Assembly: GCA_038527485.1 (NCBI GenBank)
Contig: JBCBFT010000013.1
Location: forward strand, 1 to 64,000
Length of the DNA: 64,000 bases
Source: JALEFZ01 sp038527485
GTDB taxonomy: Bacteria > Bacteroidota > Bacteroidia > J057
Direction of reading: 5' to 3'
Below the pieces are notes generated by a model. That model was not told the origin of the DNA. It ran no database searches and worked only from the letters and a program-made list of their open reading frames with translations. This document shows positions 8,467-17,028 of the stretch, piece by piece (within the stretch, counting starts at the first letter, position 1; each line of letters opens with the position of its first letter). The translations under genes were made by a program, and so were the position numbers.

Positions 8467-10191
8467 ATGCAGGTTTATTCATTATTCTCTTTTCTTTTCC
8501 TAGTTGGATATACATCTCTTGTCTTCGCACAAGGAAATATCATCATCGATGAAAAATTTGATGATTGGGATACCAGCTTACCCACTTACACAGATGGGTT
8601 AGATACGCCCAGTGGCATTGACCTCATCGAAATGCAAGCCTCTAACGATGCGGAATATCTCTACGTAAAGTTTACAATCGATGAAGATGTGGCATTGGGT
8701 AATATGCTTATCGACCATACCATTTGGTTGAGTATAGATGCAGACAACAATCCTAGTACAGGATTTGCCGAGCAATCAGGTTATGGGACAGAGCTGTCCA
8801 TCAATTTCAACGGGCACTTTGGGTTGTACAATGTTCCCAATCCTGATGTGCAGGTCACCTTGGGAGAGATGGGCTTGCAAATAGCTCCCACTGTGACATC
8901 ATCTACCTTCGAGGTAGCTATTCCTAGAGACTTGAGGCTAGATGGTGTCAATGATCTTTTCAGTACCAACACTATACGATTGGTGATACATGAAGACCAA
9001 GGCAATGACCGCATGCCCAATATAGGCGAGATCTTTTTCTACACATTTGACAATACACCTGCCGATCCCAAAACCTACATGGACTTGGCCAAGGCCGATC
9101 CTAGCCATATACGAGTAGTTGCCTACAATATCCTGCGTGACGATGCATGGGAACCTGCTGGCCTACCCAGTACAGAAAGAATCATCAAAGCGCTGGATGG
9201 CGATATTTTTTGTTTTCAGGAAAGCTATCAAACGACTATCCAGGCTGCCAAAAGTTACTTGGATACATGGCTTCCACTCAACAATGGCAATGGCTGGTAC
9301 GCCTACAAGGACGGGGGAGGCAGATTGACTTGTTCCAAATGGCCCATCACCACCACTTGGGACCTCAATCGAAAAGTGGCCTTGCTGATAGATTTACCTG
9401 CAAGCTATCCCAAAGATATATTGATCATCAATGGGCACCTATCCTGCTGCAACAACAACATAAGTCGTCAGGAACAAGTAGATGAGTTTGCTGCCTTTGT
9501 CTTGGATGCCAAGACATCGGGAGGGGCCATCAGCCTGCCTGACTCTACGCCCATCGTCTTTTTGGGTGACATGAACCTTGTCGGTTTTAGCCAGCAGTTG
9601 GAGACCATCATCACGGGGAATATTCAGGACGAAGCCACCTATGGGCAGAGAGGTCCACTGGACTGGGATGGGAGTGATCTCATGGATGCACGTCCTCTAC
9701 ATTTAGATTCCCAACTAGTCTTCACATGGCGAGATTTACAAGGCGACGGTTTTCCTCCTGGCAGGTTGGACTTTCATTTTTATACCGATGCAGTGATGGA
9801 TCAAATGAAAGCGTTTATCCTTCAGACTACACGCATGCCCGCTTCATTGCTAACCCAATATCAGCTCCAAAGTAATGATACAGAAGTAGCGGATCATTTG
9901 CCGCTCGTAGTGGATTATGCATTCAAAATGGCTATGCCCACCTCTCAAGACGAAAGGATCGACATAGACATTCAGCTTTATCCGAACCCAAGTGGAGGCA
10001 TGCTTTTCATTGAGACAAAGCAAGAGATTGAGCATGTCCTTGTAAGAGATATGCTCGGTCGGAAGGTAATAGATGCGCCTACCCATAACCCTAGGCTAGA
10101 TCTTGCGGGCTTGGTAGCAGGAACCTATGTAGTGGAAATCAAAGTAAAGGGACAAAGGACACCGTTTATTTCAAGTATTCAGGTGGAATAA
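8467..10191 (+). CDS. T9SS-exported endonuclease/exonuclease/phosphatase-family protein
   Basis: This is a 574-residue protein. Residues 1-23 are a signal peptide ending VFAQG. Residues about 25-205 form a beta-rich module (DEKFDDWDTS, YLYVKFTIDED, IWLSIDADNNPSTGF) like carbohydrate- or ligand-binding domains found on secreted enzymes. Residues about 215-480 are an EEP-fold hydrolase: RVVAYNIL, FCFQES with the Mg-binding Glu, INGHLSC, VFLGDMNLV with Asp/Asn, and a final VADHLPLVVDY with the catalytic Asp-His. The last about 75 residues are a type A T9SS sorting domain (QLYPNPSGGMLFIE). It is therefore a surface or secreted phosphodiesterase, nuclease or lipid phosphatase. The ATG at 8467 is preferred over 8422 because it fits the signal peptide. 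Confidence 0.88.
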   Translation: MQVYSLFSFLFLVGYTSLVFAQGNIIIDEKFDDWDTSLPTYTDGLDTPSGIDLIEMQASNDAEYLYVKFTIDEDVALGNMLIDHTIWLSIDADNNPSTGFAEQSGYGTELSINFNGHFGLYNVPNPDVQVTLGEMGLQIAPTVTSSTFEVAIPRDLRLDGVNDLFSTNTIRLVIHEDQGNDRMPNIGEIFFYTFDNTPADPKTYMDLAKADPSHIRVVAYNILRDDAWEPAGLPSTERIIKALDGDIFCFQESYQTTIQAAKSYLDTWLPLNNGNGWYAYKDGGGRLTCSKWPITTTWDLNRKVALLIDLPASYPKDILIINGHLSCCNNNISRQEQVDEFAAFVLDAKTSGGAISLPDSTPIVFLGDMNLVGFSQQLETIITGNIQDEATYGQRGPLDWDGSDLMDARPLHLDSQLVFTWRDLQGDGFPPGRLDFHFYTDAVMDQMKAFILQTTRMPASLLTQYQLQSNDTEVADHLPLVVDYAFKMAMPTSQDERIDIDIQLYPNPSGGMLFIETKQEIEHVLVRDMLGRKVIDAPTHNPRLDLAGLVAGTYVVEIKVKGQRTPFISSIQVE

Positions 10192-10238
10192 GGAGTATCT
10201 AGAGGCTCGTAAATAAGTAAACGAATGTTAACCACAGG

Positions 10239-10285
10239 CTCCAGATACAATCTGGAGCTTGTATAGCTTCAGTTGCAAACTGAAG
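10239..10285. repeat. Paired REP-like palindromes, family 1, copy 2
   Basis: CTCCAGAT-ACA-ATCTGGAG (10239-10257) is followed by CTTCAGTT-GCA-AACTGAAG (10267-10285). The units match those at 309-355 but stand in the reverse order. Only the three-base loop of the CTTCAG unit differs (GCA versus TGT), which suggests stem conservation. Confidence 0.75.
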
Positions 10286-10483
10286 GAGGCCATTTTTGTG
10301 CCTAGCAGATCATAAAGGTGGCCACTACGTCAGCCGTTGGTGATCCCCCTCCTTCCTCCCCCCAAAATCCTCCGCTTTCCCCCTAAATAAGGATCTTCCA
10401 ATTCCCCCTGAAGAGTGGATGTTTGGTGCGTGGCATTTCTCCTATTTGCTATCATGAAAAACACCCACAAACCACAAACAAAC

Positions 10484-12229
10484 ATGATCCCATTTTTGAA
10501 AAAGCCATCTCAAGTTCACCTATTGAATTGGGGAATCGCCCTCTTCCTTTGTTTTACCCTGTTTTCTTGCCAAAAAGATCCTGAATCCGAAGTGATCGAA
10601 CCCCAGCTTCCTGTGGAGGAAGGGCTCTCAAACGAAAGTATTCGCCAAGTGTTGCTCGGTGGGGGAGAGGTCAATGATCCCGAGACACGCAATGATTCTA
10701 CTGTGACAGCATCCGAGCAAGAAGTCAATGGCACACGATTTAGCTGTACCCGCACCGAAGTAGATGCCGCAATTGCCCCTGATAAGTTCTTCAACTTTGA
10801 TCCAAATGCAGATGTGATCATTGCTGGAAATCTACTGGCGGGCAATTCTCTACAAAAAGCCACCCCTGATCGCGTCCCCCTTCGTAGAGGACCAGGGAAG
10901 ATTTCCCTTTCCCTTTTTAATGGCTCTAATTCTGTATCAGGAGAAATGGAAGAATATACGTCGTCCAACTATTTTGAAACGGTCAACGATATCCTGCAAG
11001 ATAATTCTGGAATTGTACCTGCGAGGTTTAGTTTTACAATAGAAGAAGTTAAATCTGAGCAGGAATTAGAACTCGCTTTTCAGGCAAGTACGAATAGTCT
11101 GTTTGGAGTGAAAGCCTCTCTTGCTTTCAGCGCAGACATCGAGAAGAAGTTCAACCGCTTTGTTGTCCTACTCAATCAGACTTATTTTAGCGTGTTATTT
11201 GACCGTCCTTCTAGCTTGACGGAATTTTTCCATCCAGATGTGACCGAAGAGGAGATCAGTCGATTTGTGGGTCCACTCAATCCCCTTACCTATGTGAGTT
11301 CTCTCAATGTGGGGCGCCAGTTTGCCCTGCTCATAGAGTCCACGGAGTCTTCTTCTGTGATTGAGGCTTCTGCCAATGCTTGTTTTAGAGGCAACTGCGC
11401 AGGAGGAAGTGCCAAAGTACTCAACGAGCTAAGCGATCTGAGAGTAAAAGTCTTTGCCTTGGGAGGAGACGCCAATGAATTGATCCAAGCAGTGACGACA
11501 GATGTGACGGAGCTGACCAGTTTCTTGGCCTCTGCAGGTGATATTCGTACAGGTGTGCCCTTGTCTTATGTGGTTCGTACTGTGCTGGATGACAGAGTCG
11601 TCAGAAATCAGGTAGCGACGAAATTCACCCTTGAAAACTGTGTACCGATCGAACCGCTTGCCTGTGATTGCTTCCACAAGGGAGATAGCTGCGACATCGA
11701 AACGGCCGTGACAGTCTTCAACGAAAGAACAGTGCAAAAGGGATCAGGGACTATCGAAAAAGCGGTAACCAACCTGAATGAGGATGAGGTAGTTGTGGGA
11801 ATGAGACTAGACGTGAGAAGCAACAATGTAGACCTGCTTCATCTGATTGTGAAGACGCTCCAACCCGACGGAACCTTGACAAACAAGCGAACCATCGTGG
11901 CGAATGGTAGTGGGAGTGGAAATGAGATCAATTTTGAAGCACCAGGAAATTCTATCTTGACAGGAATTGGGTTAAGAGTAAGGAATTCTAATGCCAATCG
12001 TGCCCAGTTTTTCCATCGCGAAATCTCGCTGGATGAAGAAGACTGCCAGTATAAATTTGGGCCAGAAAGAGAGACCTTTATAGGATCACAAGGGGATTTG
12101 GAGCAATCCTATAAGCTGACAGAAGACTATGACGATAAGGTTGCCTGTATCCAAGGGGTTTCGATCGGCGTCAGAGATGACAGAGTGAATATCCTCCAAC
12201 TAGAAGTAGGGGAGCTGAAGCTGGATTAA
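10484..12229 (+). CDS. Cholesterol-dependent-cytolysin-like lipoprotein with C-terminal beta-repeat domain
   Basis: This is a 581-residue lipoprotein. The signal peptide ends LFSC, giving lipid-anchor Cys29. Residues about 195-385 match the thiol-activated cytolysin core: STNSLFGVKASLAF, LLNQTYFSVLFDRPSS, DVTEEEISRFVG, the YVSSLNVGRQF block, FALGGDANELIQAVTTD and a GVPLSYVVR strand. The tryptophan-rich undecapeptide and Ig-like domain 4 of classical cytolysins are absent. After a CDCFHKGDSC linker the last about 150 residues hold three related units (VGMRLDVRSNNVD, TGIGLRVRNSNAN, QGVSIGVRDDRVN), suggesting a beta-prism-like binding domain. It would be a membrane-attached pore former, perhaps one half of a two-component CDC-like toxin. 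An alternative ATG lies at 10454; 10484 best fits the signal peptide. Confidence 0.8.
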   Translation: MIPFLKKPSQVHLLNWGIALFLCFTLFSCQKDPESEVIEPQLPVEEGLSNESIRQVLLGGGEVNDPETRNDSTVTASEQEVNGTRFSCTRTEVDAAIAPDKFFNFDPNADVIIAGNLLAGNSLQKATPDRVPLRRGPGKISLSLFNGSNSVSGEMEEYTSSNYFETVNDILQDNSGIVPARFSFTIEEVKSEQELELAFQASTNSLFGVKASLAFSADIEKKFNRFVVLLNQTYFSVLFDRPSSLTEFFHPDVTEEEISRFVGPLNPLTYVSSLNVGRQFALLIESTESSSVIEASANACFRGNCAGGSAKVLNELSDLRVKVFALGGDANELIQAVTTDVTELTSFLASAGDIRTGVPLSYVVRTVLDDRVVRNQVATKFTLENCVPIEPLACDCFHKGDSCDIETAVTVFNERTVQKGSGTIEKAVTNLNEDEVVVGMRLDVRSNNVDLLHLIVKTLQPDGTLTNKRTIVANGSGSGNEINFEAPGNSILTGIGLRVRNSNANRAQFFHREISLDEEDCQYKFGPERETFIGSQGDLEQSYKLTEDYDDKVACIQGVSIGVRDDRVNILQLEVGELKLD

Positions 12230-12264
12230 GGAGAAACTATTTTCAAGCATATACGTGTAGATTA

Positions 12265-12297
12265 ATGGATCATCTTTTTGGATGGTCCATTTTTTTT
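12265..12297 (+). terminator. Intrinsic terminator after the cytolysin-like gene
   Basis: The arms ATGGATCATC / GATGGTCCAT (10 bp with one G-T pair) are followed by seven T. Confidence 0.85.
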
Positions 12298-12348
12298 GAT
12301 TTTGCGGGATTCTCTAGAAATCTCTTCTTTCTGAGCTCATGCCTTGGC

Positions 12349-12371
12349 AGTGCCAACGTCCCGTTGGTGCT
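12349..12371. repeat. REP-like palindrome, family 2
   Basis: The palindrome is AGTGCCAACG-TCC-CGTTGGTGCT, preceded by CATGCCTTGG. The same unit occurs at 55075-55095, 55187-55209 and 61562-61620. The flanking CATGCCTTGGC is also found at about 2948. Confidence 0.7.
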
Positions 12372-12422
12372 ACTTCTTCACCCTGTTTTGGACTCTTTCA
12401 TCGGATTTCAAAATTAAAAGGG

Positions 12423-12430
12423 TATCTTTG
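12423..12430 (+). promoter_or_regulatory. Probable -7 box of the rhlE promoter
   Basis: TATCTTTG matches the Bacteroidota consensus TAnnTTTG and lies 138 bp upstream of the rhlE ATG. This implies a long 5' untranslated leader, as is common for cold-regulated helicase genes. No good TTG -33 box at the usual spacing was seen. Confidence 0.4.
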
Positions 12431-12567
12431 CAGAGTTGAAAAATCGAAAGTGTATAAAATCTAGTCTCATTATTCCTCCTTTTTACATTTCCCATATTAT
12501 ATCGTAGCTGTCAGTGATCATATCCTATGAGTCAAGAAGCAGCCTATTTGTTCCCTAAATCATTTCC

Positions 12568-13824
12568 ATGCAATTTAAAGATCTCGCCTTACATCCTGTC
12601 ATCCTGAAAGCTTTAACGGAAAAAGGTTATGTAACTCCTACTCCTATTCAGCAGAAAGCCATTCCTGTAGCACTCCAAAACAAGGATATCTTAGGATGTG
12701 CGCAGACAGGTACAGGAAAGACGGCAGCATTTAGTATTCCTATTCTCAATGCGCTGCATACCGAGCAAAGTGAAAAGGGAAAGGGAATACGTGCGCTGAT
12801 CCTGACGCCCACACGAGAACTGGCCTTACAGATTCACGAAAACCTTCAGGCATACGCAAAGTATACGCAGATCAGGAGTACATATGTCTTTGGTGGCGTC
12901 AAACAAGGGAAGCAGGTCGCTCAGCTGAGGAAAAAGCCTCAGATTCTGGTCGCTACTCCTGGCAGGTTGATGGATTTAATCAATCAAAAGATTGTCCGAC
13001 TGGATGCGATTACCCACTTTGTGCTGGACGAAGCTGACCGCATGCTCGACATGGGCTTCATCCATGACATCAAAAAGCTGATCAAGATCTTACCCAAGAA
13101 GCGACAATCCCTCTTTTTCTCGGCTACATTGCCCGACAACATCATTGCGCTGTCTAAGGAAATCCTGTTTAAGCCACAAATCCTCAACACGGCGCCTGTC
13201 TCTTCTACAGTTAAGATCATTCACCAAAAGGTCTACTATACCAACAGGACATCCAAAAGATCGCTCTTAACTCATATCATCAAGGACCGCAAGATCGAAC
13301 AAGCCCTTGTTTTTACCCGCACCAAGTATGGGACCGATAAGCTTTGCCGAAGCCTGAAACGAGATGGCATACAAGCACTGGCTTTGCATGGCAATAAATC
13401 CCAGCCGCAGCGAGAACTCGCCCTCAAAAAGTTCAAGGGTAAGCAAATTCAACTGTTGGTTGCGACAGACATCGCCTCTCGCGGGATAGACATCGACGCA
13501 CTCAGCCATGTGATCAACTATGACATTCCTGAGACGCCTGAGACGTACGTGCACAGGATAGGTAGGACAGGACGTGCAGGTAAGGCAGGAGAATCTATTT
13601 CTATTTGCGAGCCCGAACACAATGTATTCCTCAAAGACATTGAGCGACTGATCAAGAAGAAGATTGAGGTCATCAAGGATCATCCTTTTCCTCAGACAGA
13701 TAAGCCCATGACAGCTGCTGAAAAGAAAGAGTGGAATAAAGAGAAGCAGAAACGAAAGATGGAGGCCATCAACAGGAAAAGAAATCGGAATTCGAAATCC
13801 CCTTCCAAGATGGGACGAAGATAA
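12568..13824 (+). CDS. rhlE: DEAD-box ATP-dependent RNA helicase RhlE
   Basis: This 418-residue helicase has all superfamily 2 motifs in order: the Q motif (PTPIQQKAIP), motif I AQTGTGKT (about 45-52), PTRELALQI, motif II DEADRMLDMGF, motif III FFSAT, motif IV LVFTRTK, motif V ATDIASRGIDI and motif VI HRIGRTGRAG. The C-terminus is short and basic (KEKQKRKMEAINRKRNRN), as in Bacteroidota RhlE-type proteins. It acts in cytoplasmic RNA remodelling, typically ribosome assembly and cold adaptation. It is preceded by a long leader and a likely -7 box and is convergent with the RiPP operon. Confidence 0.93.
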   Translation: MQFKDLALHPVILKALTEKGYVTPTPIQQKAIPVALQNKDILGCAQTGTGKTAAFSIPILNALHTEQSEKGKGIRALILTPTRELALQIHENLQAYAKYTQIRSTYVFGGVKQGKQVAQLRKKPQILVATPGRLMDLINQKIVRLDAITHFVLDEADRMLDMGFIHDIKKLIKILPKKRQSLFFSATLPDNIIALSKEILFKPQILNTAPVSSTVKIIHQKVYYTNRTSKRSLLTHIIKDRKIEQALVFTRTKYGTDKLCRSLKRDGIQALALHGNKSQPQRELALKKFKGKQIQLLVATDIASRGIDIDALSHVINYDIPETPETYVHRIGRTGRAGKAGESISICEPEHNVFLKDIERLIKKKIEVIKDHPFPQTDKPMTAAEKKEWNKEKQKRKMEAINRKRNRNSKSPSKMGRR

Positions 13825-13873
13825 ATAAGGCTCCTGGAGTAGAAGCCCTATGTGCCTAAGCCCAAGTATCCGT

Positions 13874-14611
13874 CTAGGGTAAGATTTGACCGTTCCTCCG
13901 AATCAGCCGATCTAGTACCGAGACATCCTCTATCATAACTGTGGCTTGACCCTGTAGATTGGGTATATAGGAGAGGAGCTTCCCTGTGGATGTTTTCAAT
14001 CCTTCAGGAAATATAACTTTGATTGTGAGTAGATTATTTTGGGGGAAAGGAGAAATCTGATGGACCATTCCCTTCAAATCTCCGTCTTCCTCTGACGGAT
14101 AGGAGTCCAATTTGATGGATACCTCTTGATTTAATTGAATCTGTCTTTGTTGCTGACTCGGTACTTCTACCATTGCATAAAATTGGTTGTCTTTAGGGAC
14201 AATGAGGAAGAGGGAGTCCTGCGCTTTTACCTCGCTACCCACTTCGTGAAAGCTGATCCTGTAGGCATATCCATCAACGGGGGACAATAGCTCCAGCTCT
14301 TGCTGCTGGATAGGGTCATGGATGGTTCCTATACTAAGCCCTTGACGCACTTCCAAGGGACTTGATGAAGATAAAGATGTCAATATGCCATGTACAGGAG
14401 CTTGTACCACTTGAGGAGGCTGGATGGCCATGATATGCGCTGTACCTTCTACTGTCTCTGGATAGGAAATGAAGTAAGTGGCGCACATAAATCCCATCAC
14501 AAGGATCAATAAGAGGAGCGGACCTGCCCGCAAGAGTAGGTTTGGTGGCTTATTCAGGATCTCCTGCACTTCGGCAGGTCTCAATTCCATTTCTTCTAGA
14601 GACTTTGGCAT
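13874..14611 (-). CDS. Short HlyD-family membrane-fusion (adaptor) protein
   Basis: This is a 245-residue protein. A cytoplasmic N-terminus (LRPAEVQEILNKPPNLLLR) precedes one transmembrane helix at about 29-48. A lipoyl/barrel-sandwich region follows, with QAPVHGILTSL and LLSPVDGYAYRISFHEVGSEV halves, and then a beta-barrel domain. Adaptors that pair with C39 exporters are usually about 400-440 residues because a long coiled-coil hairpin is inserted between the two lipoyl halves. Here that hairpin is absent and the halves are joined by a short segment (RQGLSIGTIHDPIQQQELE). It is the last gene of the RiPP operon, 8 bp after the barrel gene. Reaching an outer-membrane TolC partner would be difficult at this length. 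Confidence 0.85.
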   Translation of the reverse strand: MPKSLEEMELRPAEVQEILNKPPNLLLRAGPLLLLILVMGFMCATYFISYPETVEGTAHIMAIQPPQVVQAPVHGILTSLSSSSPLEVRQGLSIGTIHDPIQQQELELLSPVDGYAYRISFHEVGSEVKAQDSLFLIVPKDNQFYAMVEVPSQQQRQIQLNQEVSIKLDSYPSEEDGDLKGMVHQISPFPQNNLLTIKVIFPEGLKTSTGKLLSYIPNLQGQATVMIEDVSVLDRLIRRNGQILP

Positions 14612-14619
14612 AGCGTGAG

Positions 14620-17004
14620 TTAATTGGTGCGAGAATCTTGAAAACTTTTGGCGCGTTTGCCCTTTTGAGAGAACTGGTAGCCTGTATTAAATCGGTAGGA
14701 AAAACGAAGCTGAACTTGTCGTCCATTGAGCAAAGCGGGATTGATGATTTCCTGATCTACTCCATAAAACTCTCTCGTCCCTACCTTGGCCGTCCCGAAC
14801 ACATCAGATATTGCGAGAGATATTTGTCCTTTCCTTTTCCAAAGTGCTTTTTTGAGGGAGAGCGAAAAATTTATGAATCCGTCTGTCTCTGTGTAGCCAA
14901 AGTTACTGGGCCCAAATAGGTTCAAACTAGGTTCCAATCGCATGTCTTTAGGAAGACTGATGAGACCATAGATACTGGAAGCGATATTCCAGGCATTGAG
15001 ATTGAGATCAAAATCATCTCCTTTGGCAAGGATATAAGAAAGTCGTGTATTGGAAATGATCCTGACATTACTCCACGGTTTGAGTTGGAAGTATAAGTTG
15101 CCACTCCAATTCTGTTGAAATCTCAGATTGACACTCTGAAAGACAAGTGGATTGTTAGGATCTTCAGATGGTATAGTGACAAATCCATTTTGCGTCTGAT
15201 TCCAAGCCAAGGTAAAACTCCACTGACTACGATTGGAGAGGCGCATTTCCATTTCATGACGAATTTCAGGGGATAAATTGAGGTTACCTGTCCCTAGTGT
15301 CACAGGCCCCTCGTACAGCAGACCAGGATTGAGTATACCTGCCCCTAGGCGTTGTATTTTTTTGGCATACGACAGGCCGACCTGCCATTTTTTGAGGTCA
15401 TGATTCAGGTGAAAGGTAGGAAAGAAATAACCGTAGGTTACGTTACGTTCTGTCTGTACATTACTGGCGAGGCCAGCCGTATTTTCATATCTCAGTCCTC
15501 CTTCTACACTCCATTTATTCCAAAAGCCACTGAGCATCGCATAGGGCGCCCAAAAGTTTTCTTTGTACTCGAAGTCAAATGCATCCGTTGAGTCATTTTG
15601 GTCTTGATAGGCATAGATCTGGTCTTGGGTGAAAAAAGTGTATTTGGCACCTAATTCTCCTTGTATGTGCTTCCCAATCGGGCGCTGATAATGCGCATTA
15701 TACTCATGTATGTTTAGGCTGTAGCCATTTTGAACGTTGATGACTTCCTCCGCTGTCACAGCATCCTTGGTGCTGATATTGCGATAGGTCGCATCCTCGA
15801 TTTGCTCTAATTCTCCATATTCATAAAAGAATGTAAGCCCTCCCCCCTTTCCTGGTAATTCTACATGATAGAAGCTACTGACAGACAGGTCGTAGGGGCT
15901 GGCTTCCGACTGATACAGGCTATGAAGGCTCGATTCGGTAAAATCTATCTGCATCTCTAGGTCATTATCCCAGATAAGATTCTTAAATAAACCCACTTGT
16001 AGTCCTAGTGTATGGTTAGGGTGGAAGTCGTACTCGAGATCTGTACTTAAGTTGAGATACTGTTTGCTAAACTCTTTTCTCGTACTGCTTTGGTAGAATA
16101 ATTCTCCTTCAAGGAATCGATCCTGTCCGTACTCTTGTAGATCTCTGCCTGTACCCATACTAAGGAACACATTGCTTTTCATTCGATCGTTGCCCAGATT
16201 TAAGTTCAGGCTTGGTGTCCAGACTTGAAAAGAGAGCCCAGATTCCCCTGTACGTGGAAAAAACGGGGTAGCACCTCTGATTCCTGCACTGCTGACACTT
16301 TTGCCTCTTTTGGTGATGATATTGATGATGCTCCCAATCTGGGCGTCGTATCTAGCAGAGGGATTGGAAATAATCTCAATAGATTGAATTTCCTCGCTTC
16401 GCATATCCCGTAGTCTCTCTTGTACTTGTTGCTGGTTGTTTTTCCCTTTTCCATCAATAAGGATGAGGGCTTTCTTGCCGTTAACTTCTACCTTTTGGCC
16501 TTGCATCATGATGCCAGGTAAGAGGGGAAGTAATTCAACACCTGCATTTCCCTTGCTCAAGAAAGATCCGTCTATATCTACAATCAGTTTTTCTGCCTCT
16601 TGCTTGAAAATCGTTTTCTGCCCTTTGATGGTCACTTGATCAAGCTGATACGACTTTTCCAAAGTAGATAAGGTTCCTAAGTCGATGCGCGAATGCGTGG
16701 CATTCATCTCAAAATCTTGGATGATGACATATTCACGGCCAGCCTGTTCAAGTGCCAGGAAGAAGCTTCCGTAAGGGAGATTGGGCAAACGTACCCGTCC
16801 AGTAGAATCACTTAGCCATCCTCTCACCAGACTAGAATCTTCCTGCTGAAGGACAAACACAGGCAAGTAGCGAATGCTTTCACTTCCTATAAACTGAACT
16901 TCTAGATACGTACTATCTGGACTATCCTGTGCGTGGCTATACGAACACATCAAACAGAATCCCAACAGCGCGCTTAGGCAAGTTTTTAATGTAGGAAGTT
17001 TCAT
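14620..17004 (-). CDS. TonB-receptor-like outer-membrane beta-barrel protein in the RiPP locus
   Basis: This is a 794-residue protein. The signal peptide (ending SYSHAQ) is followed by a carboxypeptidase-regulatory-like beta-sandwich (about 25-100), a plug-like domain (VTIKGQKTIFKQEAEKLIVDID, then SIEIISNPSARYDAQ and SIINIITKRG, about 110-230), and a roughly 560-residue barrel of alternating aromatic strands ending in RFSYRFN. This is the outer-membrane beta-barrel family related to TonB-dependent receptors and common in Bacteroidota peptide clusters. The ATG at 17004 starts the signal peptide, 24 bp after the maturase stop. It may export or take up the mature peptide, or serve as self-protection. 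That role is inferred from position only. Confidence 0.85.
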   Translation of the reverse strand: MKLPTLKTCLSALLGFCLMCSYSHAQDSPDSTYLEVQFIGSESIRYLPVFVLQQEDSSLVRGWLSDSTGRVRLPNLPYGSFFLALEQAGREYVIIQDFEMNATHSRIDLGTLSTLEKSYQLDQVTIKGQKTIFKQEAEKLIVDIDGSFLSKGNAGVELLPLLPGIMMQGQKVEVNGKKALILIDGKGKNNQQQVQERLRDMRSEEIQSIEIISNPSARYDAQIGSIINIITKRGKSVSSAGIRGATPFFPRTGESGLSFQVWTPSLNLNLGNDRMKSNVFLSMGTGRDLQEYGQDRFLEGELFYQSSTRKEFSKQYLNLSTDLEYDFHPNHTLGLQVGLFKNLIWDNDLEMQIDFTESSLHSLYQSEASPYDLSVSSFYHVELPGKGGGLTFFYEYGELEQIEDATYRNISTKDAVTAEEVINVQNGYSLNIHEYNAHYQRPIGKHIQGELGAKYTFFTQDQIYAYQDQNDSTDAFDFEYKENFWAPYAMLSGFWNKWSVEGGLRYENTAGLASNVQTERNVTYGYFFPTFHLNHDLKKWQVGLSYAKKIQRLGAGILNPGLLYEGPVTLGTGNLNLSPEIRHEMEMRLSNRSQWSFTLAWNQTQNGFVTIPSEDPNNPLVFQSVNLRFQQNWSGNLYFQLKPWSNVRIISNTRLSYILAKGDDFDLNLNAWNIASSIYGLISLPKDMRLEPSLNLFGPSNFGYTETDGFINFSLSLKKALWKRKGQISLAISDVFGTAKVGTREFYGVDQEIINPALLNGRQVQLRFSYRFNTGYQFSQKGKRAKSFQDSRTN

Positions 17005-17028
17005 AGTTTTGTGTTTATGAGTGGGCAA

